Source: Rhizopus arrhizus
Lineage: Eukaryota > Mucoromycota > Mucoromycetes > Mucorales > Rhizopodaceae
Reading direction: 5' to 3'
NCBI GenBank assembly: GCA_024220505.1
Contig: JAKZZE010000017.1
Coordinates: forward strand, 434,001-498,000
Length of the DNA stretch: 64,000 nt
Position 1 is the first letter of the stretch, and every line of letters starts with the position of its first letter. Position numbers and translations under genes: made by a program. This document shows positions 58,140-64,000 of the stretch, piece after piece. The notes beneath the pieces were generated by a model. It saw nothing but the letters and a program-made list of their open reading frames with translations, was not told the origin of the DNA and searched no databases.

Positions 58140-58615
58140 ATGGTCCCTAAAAGTAAGAAGTTTTTATTTGAAAATAATACATATATTGTGCAATTCAAAC
58201 TTATAAACTTCTTGTAATTAGAAAGACAAAGTAAAAGAGTGCGTATGGCACATCGATATCGAATTGCTGGTAGAATTAAAGATCACCAACGAAAAGAACG
58301 TCGAGGCGAAAAAAAGAACCCTAAAGCTAATAGAAGTAAGTGTTCAGAAAATAAATTATAATATTTTAGCTTTATTAATGCTACTTGTTGATAGAATCAA
58401 AAAAAGATCCAGGAATCCCAAACAATTGGCCATTTAAAGAAGAGCTTTTGAATGAAGTTGAAAAACAGAGACAGGAGGCTGAAGAAGAAAAGAGAAAGAA
58501 GAAAGAAATGAATAAGAAAAAGAAGAAGTCTCCAGTTAAAAAGGAAGCAAGTGTTAACGAGGAAGAAGTTGATTCAGGGGAAGCTGAAATAGATGCAAAG
58601 GAAGAATCTGAATAA
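58140..58615 (+). CDS. stand-alone GNL3/Grn1 N-terminal domain protein
   Basis: Three exons (58140-58152, 58222-58335, 58395-58615) give 115 residues with exact phase. The product matches the basic Grn1 region that starts nucleostemin-type GTPases: [37 protein letters not shown], then [20 protein letters not shown], followed by a Lys/Glu-rich coil and an acidic end. In GNL3, GNL3L and Grn1/Nug1 this region continues into a circularly permuted GTPase, but here the frame stops after an acidic tail. The next 90 bp contain nothing but the end of a convergent gene. It is therefore a Grn1-only protein, probably nucleolar and involved in large-subunit ribosome assembly or in RNA binding (inference). 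Confidence 0.85.
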
Positions 58616-58708
58616 TTTATATAAAAAAGAGGACACATTTATTTGTACATAAAGTTTTTTTTATTCTTCTCTAACGAACAAAAAAAATCCTAAATCTATT
58701 ATGTGGGT

Positions 58709-60342
58709 TTATTTACAGCGGTCCCTTTTGTCGTCTTCTGCGGACCAACCAGGTCCACAAGTGCAAAATGTAGTTGTAAGTTCGGTGACTTCTTGAGATA
58801 TACGTTGCACTTCTTGCCTCATGATGGTTGTCATATCTTCAGCTTTTCTATATCCGTCTAATTTGTCTTGTAATTCTTTGGGTAAGGATGTATACAACAT
58901 TCGAGGCGATCCGAGTACAAATAATGTAGCAAAGGCAGCTTTGTAATCAATAACGGTATATGTGTCGTTGCTTTTCTTATTCGTGTAAAGTGCATCCATA
59001 ACAACAGGGTAAAGAGGTGATTTTGTAGTGTCATTAAAAAGTGCATTAATGTATTCTTCTGCTTTGTCTGGTGTAGCTGCACTAAAGGAAGCAAGTGATT
59101 TGTTTGCCAAAATAGATGTGTATTCTGGGGGAACATTACGAAGTACGAGCTGAACAACATGTTCCAACGTACGAGGCTTTTCTAACCACATATCCTCTGG
59201 AATACGTTTGCAAAAGGACTTGGCAAGTGTAGACCAATTGAGTTTAGATTCTGTAGCGTCTTCTTTCGATGGGGCCGCTTTTGAAATCCTATCGTTTGTT
59301 TCCGTTTTGACTTTACACAAACTAATTGGTGGGCGTTCAGCATTGTAGCTTAAAACAAAGTAACCGCGAGGTCGACCTGTCTCTTTATCAATTGGATTCA
59401 TTGATTCAAACAAAGTGTCAATGGAGCACCAATAACTGGGATATTTGTAACGAGCTGTGTCTAGTACAAGTACCATATTTGTTTTTGCATTATAAGCACC
59501 GATTGGCGAGAAATGACCATCACCAGTTTGACCAAGTGTTTTTCTTGAAAAAGAAATAATCATAAATTTTTCAGAAGTTGAAGTAACTAATTCTACGTCC
59601 CTTTTGAATTCTTCGAAGCTAAAATCGAATGCTCGTTTGACTTGTACATCACAGTGACACTTGGCTAAACATGCAAAGTTATCAAATGTAATACCATTCT
59701 TTTTCATATCCTCTTTAGAAGAGCAGCAATGCAAAAACTCATCTATACACCTTAATTAATATCCATACTTTCTTTCTTTTTTGTTGTTTTGTTACCAGAA
59801 AACCATCTCCAATTTCCTTTCCATTTTCTTTTTGGATCTACTTCTAATGCATTCAAAACCATAGCCACTACGCAGTTATTTTTAGTGTTAAACATATCAC
59901 ACAACTGTATTCAAATAATATACCTACATGAACTAGGCCCACAATAAGAAGGTTCAGATTGTGTAGTAAAATTACCAGTCAGTGGGAAAAATCCTTCTGC
60001 ATAGCCGTCGTCCATTGCTTCTCTAAACAATCTTTTACCTTCAGGAGAGGCAAAACGTACAAGGGTTACTGGTAATTCTCTTTGATAAAATGTATTTTTT
60101 AAATCGTCTTCTGGTCGTTTTTGAACACCAAGCAAATCCCGAAAGGCAGCCGTTGCAGAAGGTGTATTTTGTATTAATTCATTAGTGCCTGTATTGCTCA
60201 TGCTGCGAAATTGAAAGTTGATAGTATTAACAACAGGAAAAGTTATATTCGCAGTTGATTTTCTTAATGAATTTTTGCGAACTGAGCAACAGTAAATTAC
60301 ATTTTGCCGAGTAGATCGTAGAGTTGTATTCAATCTAAGCAT
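58709..60342 (-). CDS. phytochelatin synthase
   Basis: Three exons (59928-60342, 59796-59867, 58709-59742) give 506 residues. The papain-like catalytic triad is present at the standard spacing: Cys134 in SEPSYCGPSSL, His239 in TGDGHFSPIGAYN and Asp257 in VLVLDTARYKYP. The C-terminal half is less conserved, with a Cys-bearing end (TTTFCTCGPGW) as in PCS sensor domains. The enzyme makes phytochelatins from glutathione when activated by cadmium or other metals; it is also a glutathione-conjugate peptidase. The first ~45 residues are basic, Ser/Thr-rich and without acidic residues (MLRLNTTLRSTRQN), suggesting a mitochondrial presequence before the family core that begins near LPVTLVRF. A downstream Met inside the leader could give a cytosolic form. 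Confidence 0.95.
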
Positions 60343-60388
60343 TTTTCTTTTTTGCTACTCACAAAAGCAAGGAAGTAAGAAATTGTAC

Positions 60389-60392
<4 letters not shown>

Positions 60393-60429
<37 letters not shown>
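60393..60429 (+). repeat. poly(A) tract, 37 nt
   Basis: A pure A run just upstream of the phytochelatin synthase gene. Read from that gene (minus strand) it is a poly(T) promoter tract. Confidence 0.6.
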
Positions 60430-60430
<1 letters not shown>

Positions 60431-61226
60431 CAATTCAATATCCGCATGATGTGATTTCTTCATGTTTTCTTAAATTATATACTTTAATTGGTTAGATTAC
60501 GTTTTTATTTGGACAACTTTCTGCTACTGAAGTAGTACAAATCATTGAATTCTTAAACAATATCCAATTGACCTTTCTCATCATTGAAGCAAGCAATATG
60601 TATAACAACTAAATTAATAAGCTTGTTTGTAAATTGATGAAAAATAGATAACCGGGATTAAGATTAGATAAATGAGACTGAAGCTTTCGAATTGGACTGC
60701 AGTCAAGTTTATTTACCATGCTTTCTAAGATCACCCAACAAAGACAGGAAAACTACAAAGTCCTTCACGTTTATGTTTTATATATCCACTACTCTAAGGT
60801 TCCGTTATTTATTTATTTACTAAAACATTCAATACAATTACGGATCTTTTTCAATGAATTATATTGAAACAATGCTTCCGATTAAAGGAAAGCAGTAACT
60901 AATTAGAAATACTATTAAACACGAGGGAGAACCATATCAACTGAGCTTTATTAAATGTGACGAAACACTACAAGTAGTTTTATCTGTTAAGCGAAATGTC
61001 AGCTCCAAAAAGTCAGTTATAAAGGCAAGTAAATTTTTAATTTAAGATTTATTGTTCATTAGTTTGTCACACTATGTTGAAAAGAACGTTTACTGCGCCG
61101 CGATATCCTTGCTGTTTACAATCCATTGAAAAGGAGAAAAGTTGGAACGAAATTATGAATATGAGAAAAAAAGACTTTATTAGTCTTGCCAGAAGAGTTG
61201 ACTTTTACTCTTAAAATAGTTAATGC
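60430..61226. other. intergenic region with a short unassigned frame
   Basis: The plus strand 60897-61043 is open for 48 codons with ordinary composition (NTIKHEGEPYQLSFIKCDE, then VVLSVKRNVSSKKS). There is no start codon or known motif; it is perhaps a relic. Confidence 0.35.
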
Positions 61227-62864
61227 TTAAAGTGTTGAGGGGACTGGTATTGTTTCGATATTGGCATTATTGAATGAAACGGTATTTTTGACAGAACCGA
61301 TTACTGTGCTCCTCCAAGAAAACACGTCGAGGAATTGCTTCATTACTGTTTTGAGACCACCAGGGGAGTATGGAATATCCAAGGTAGCTTTTCGAGTTCT
61401 TACATAGACGCGATCTGTGACAAGTGTAAGGCATTCAAAATAAACCTTAAAATGATGACTGATAACTACGAACATACATGGAGGGTGCTTGGTATCGCTA
61501 TTCTTACTATTCAATATTCTTGCAGCGTTACGACAGGTCTTGATGGTATCACTGAGTAATTTGTTTGAGTCAACATTCATAAAACCACCCGCAAATTCAA
61601 TCAACATTACTGCTGCCTTGCTATCAACGTGGTTCATGACTCCATCCCACTTGTATCTTTTTGTTCTATCTTCTTCTATCTCAATCCTAAGAATGAATAT
61701 GCTTAGTGATGGGCTTCCATGTGTATGACTGAATTTTTCAAAACTCACCATCTCATCGTAACAATGTCATTAAAAGGCCTGAATAGACTTTTTAATATAG
61801 GTATGACTCCATCAATCGCACTGGTGCGTTCACCACGTTCACGAGGGATATAATTCGAAGGCGAGCACATGAGATCAATCCTAGTTTAACATGTAAGGTT
61901 CTACTGTTTTCAAATTCTAAAATTAAACTGCTATATACCAATTGCCAGCTACATTTTCAATTGTTCTCAGGTCATAGTGTTTCAATGGTCAATAGTCACT
62001 TGATTCAATTACTGGTGTTCTGATAATTTCACAAAGATCGCGCTGATCAACTTGATCTTTACACAAAGCATTCAATAATTTCAAGCAAGAAGGTTCTTTT
62101 TCCCATGGTGAGCTAACTGGTTGATTTAACTTTTCAAACATTTTCGGAGATAATAGTTGATTAAAGAAATCCTTGACAGCAGCATCCGTTAGGTCGATAA
62201 TATTTAACTCGCACAAACTAAATATATCTCAAAACCATTAGTTAAAAAACACAGTCTAATACTATAAATACATTACGGAAAGTCAAGTTGCTTGTATTGT
62301 GTGATAATCTGATCAAGCGTTCTTTCCTTTGGTGTAATATCCTCATCCTCCTCAGTCTCCTCAGCCTCTTCTGCCTCTTCATCATCTTTATCACAAGCAA
62401 TATTATTCGCGGTAGGTTTCATCAATCTAGCTGCGGCTTGAACCACTTGCTTTCTTGCACGTTTCTTTATTTCATCAATAACACGCCCTGATTCAACATC
62501 ATCTCTCTTTTTCCAATATTTCGAGTATTCCTTGCCAAAGGTTGAGGCAGGATTATCTCTTTGCTAATACATCCAGAAAGATGTAAGAACTTTTCACAAA
62601 GCCTTTAACTTATCAAGTTACCTTCATTTTGGACTCCATATTTTCAATGAAACTCATTTTTTGCGGATGGAGAGTATTTGCTCTAATGAGTATGCGCGAA
62701 TATTGCATATTAGTGAGAGCCTTATCTTGATTTATTACTGACGCGTAAGTGAAATAATCATATGGCTTTAAAGAAGATCTCCTTGTAATTTTCGCCTGAT
62801 CTTCTAGCCATAATGCTCCGATGTTTTCTTTATTGTGCTTTGATTTGTTTTTGCCTTTGGGCAT
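61227..62864 (-). pseudogene. PD-(D/E)XK-like Mucorales family gene with one in-frame TGA (locus D)
   Basis: Five exons fit precisely (62622-62864, 62277-62563, 61939-62217, 61749-61880, 61227-61686; 1401 nt). The N-terminus is basic with KNKSKHNKENIGALWLEDQ. An acidic Glu/Asp cluster ends exon 2, then come conserved-looking helices (IIDLTDAAVKDFFNQLLSP, IPRERGERTSAIDGVIP). The last exon holds KWDGVMN followed by AVMLIEFAGGF, a variant of the D-x(n)-E core seen more clearly at locus A, then ISHHFKVYFECLTLVTDRVY. A single TGA at 61989-61991 interrupts exon 3. Either the gene is freshly dead, or a 51-nt alternative intron starting at the adjacent gtgact removes it in frame. Function is unknown; a nuclease-like fold is inferred. 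Confidence 0.6.
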
Positions 62865-64000
62865 ACTATTAAATTTTTGGTTTCATTATTTTTTTGTATT
62901 TTTTTAAAATTTTATGACAATGAGCATGTAGCAACGAAGTGTGCAATGTTGCCCGAGCCAGTTATGAATGTAAGAGAATAAAAACCTTCTTAGGGGATCC
63001 TTTGGGCATACAGGTTTTAAGGAAGGTTTTTAGATGTTGAAAGGTTGACAACTTTTTTCTGCAGACTATTTTATTTACATTGATAAACTTTTTAGTGACG
63101 TCAATTTTTATTTATTTTATTTTTTCTTTTATTTCCATATTTCTCTTGCATACATCAAAGGACAATTTTATTACGTGATGTATAAATATGAGCAAAGGAT
63201 GCAAAGGACTATTGGTATCTAATATTTATAAGAACAGTCGTGCTATGATGCCTTCTTCTTCCATCGCTATCTATACTTGTAAATTACGAAGTGCATCCTG
63301 AAGACAAGAGTTTAGTGTACAAGCTAATCAAGTTTCAAAAGATAGAGATTATCAAAGTATGTTTTTTTTTTTCAGAGTTCAAATGTGGCTGATTATTGCT
63401 ATTTTGATGTATTATGGTGTGGTATAATAGATTGTATCTTTTGTCCTTGAAGTATAGCACATTTTTCTGGAATTATCAAAACTACACTAGACCGAACTAT
63501 GAATCACACATATCCGGATTTTTAATTAATGTGTATGTAGAGTATATATATTAACATGGAAAGTGAGTTGATGATACTGACAGTATTATACTATCGAGTT
63601 TTCTTATGTTGACGTGTATAATGTGGTGCATCCTGAAAGTGGCCTACCTTTGGCTTGTTGTTCTCCTTTGTATAATATCACATGATGACATTGTCTTCGT
63701 ACCAGATTGGTGGTTTTCCATTAATCCGAGTCAATAGATGAAGCTTCTACACATACTCCGGAATTGGGATCTCTGATCTCCCCGACAGTTATGATGTGAT
63801 TTCAGGTTGTGTTTTACATATATAACACTTGGCCTGCCACGTAGAAGTGCTTTGCTAGGTATTATTACTTAGGGAACAAGCTGAATGTGTTGAAAAATGT
63901 AAGAGATGGATATATTTTGCAAGCTTGATTGACACTCGTTGATTAACTTTTTGTGATTGAATGGAATAATTTCCGAATCTGCGTACCGGATTAGTGTTTT
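62865..64000. other. gene-free end of the window
   Basis: The first part is the promoter side of locus D. The rest is AT-rich with no credible frame or RNA; a gene could begin beyond 64000. Confidence 0.4.

Overview
This is a nuclear segment of a filamentous fungus, most likely a Mucorales species (Mucoromycota; Rhizopus/Mucor type). The evidence is very AT-rich spacers with long A/T homopolymers, genes split by many short GT-AG introns (mostly 45-65 nt), protein sequences of early-diverging fungal type, and decayed LINE, Tc1/mariner-like and Mucorales-type multicopy sequences between compact housekeeping genes. No rRNA, tRNA, CRISPR or bacterial-type operon was seen. Exon structures were assembled by eye from splice signals and phase. 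Nearly all models close exactly in frame, but none has been checked against transcripts or databases.

Layout. 0-4.1 kb: a five-exon arrestin-domain gene and a small single-pass membrane protein. 4.4-4.7 kb: a TATA-box-led segment with no convincing ORF. 4.9-10 kb: a PD-(D/E)XK-like Mucorales gene with a broken 5' end, a LINE whose first part is inverted relative to the rest, and a TA-flanked MITE. 10.3-10.8 kb: a small coiled-coil gene. 11.3-14.1 kb: a 2.8-kb element with ~240-bp terminal inverted repeats. 16.1-18.7 kb: a basic Ser/Thr-rich protein with SxIP-like motifs and a TauD-type dioxygenase. 19.6-21.4 kb: two pseudogenes. 21.9-24.8 kb: an intronless ATP-dependent DNA ligase with a mitochondrial-like leader, and a PQ-loop membrane protein. 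25-27 kb: relics and a tiny poly(A) retroinsertion.

27.6-33.6 kb: acyl-CoA oxidase and an SCP2 protein, both ending in peroxisomal PTS1 tripeptides, then a DUF2828 TROVE/vWA protein. 33.8-48.9 kb: two TFIIIC subunits (the ten-exon B-block-binding subunit and a WD-repeat subunit) flank a Zn2Cys6 regulator, a LINE ORF1-like retrocopy with a 14-bp target duplication, an RT relic and a LYR-motif protein. 49.9-53.5 kb: an App1-like phosphatase, the NatC catalytic subunit and a CtIP/Ctp1/Sae2-type DNA-end resection factor. 56.9-60.3 kb: GTP cyclohydrolase II, a stand-alone GNL3/Grn1-domain protein and phytochelatin synthase. 61.2-62.9 kb: a nearly intact PD-(D/E)XK-like family member with one in-frame TGA.

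Functional threads are peroxisomal beta-oxidation (ACOX + SCP2), Pol III transcription (two TFIIIC subunits) and DNA repair (ligase, CtIP). The most unusual recurrent signal is a dispersed protein family with PD-(D/E)XK-nuclease-like motifs. It appears at about five loci, all on the minus strand and in different states of decay. I cannot show that it is a functional system.
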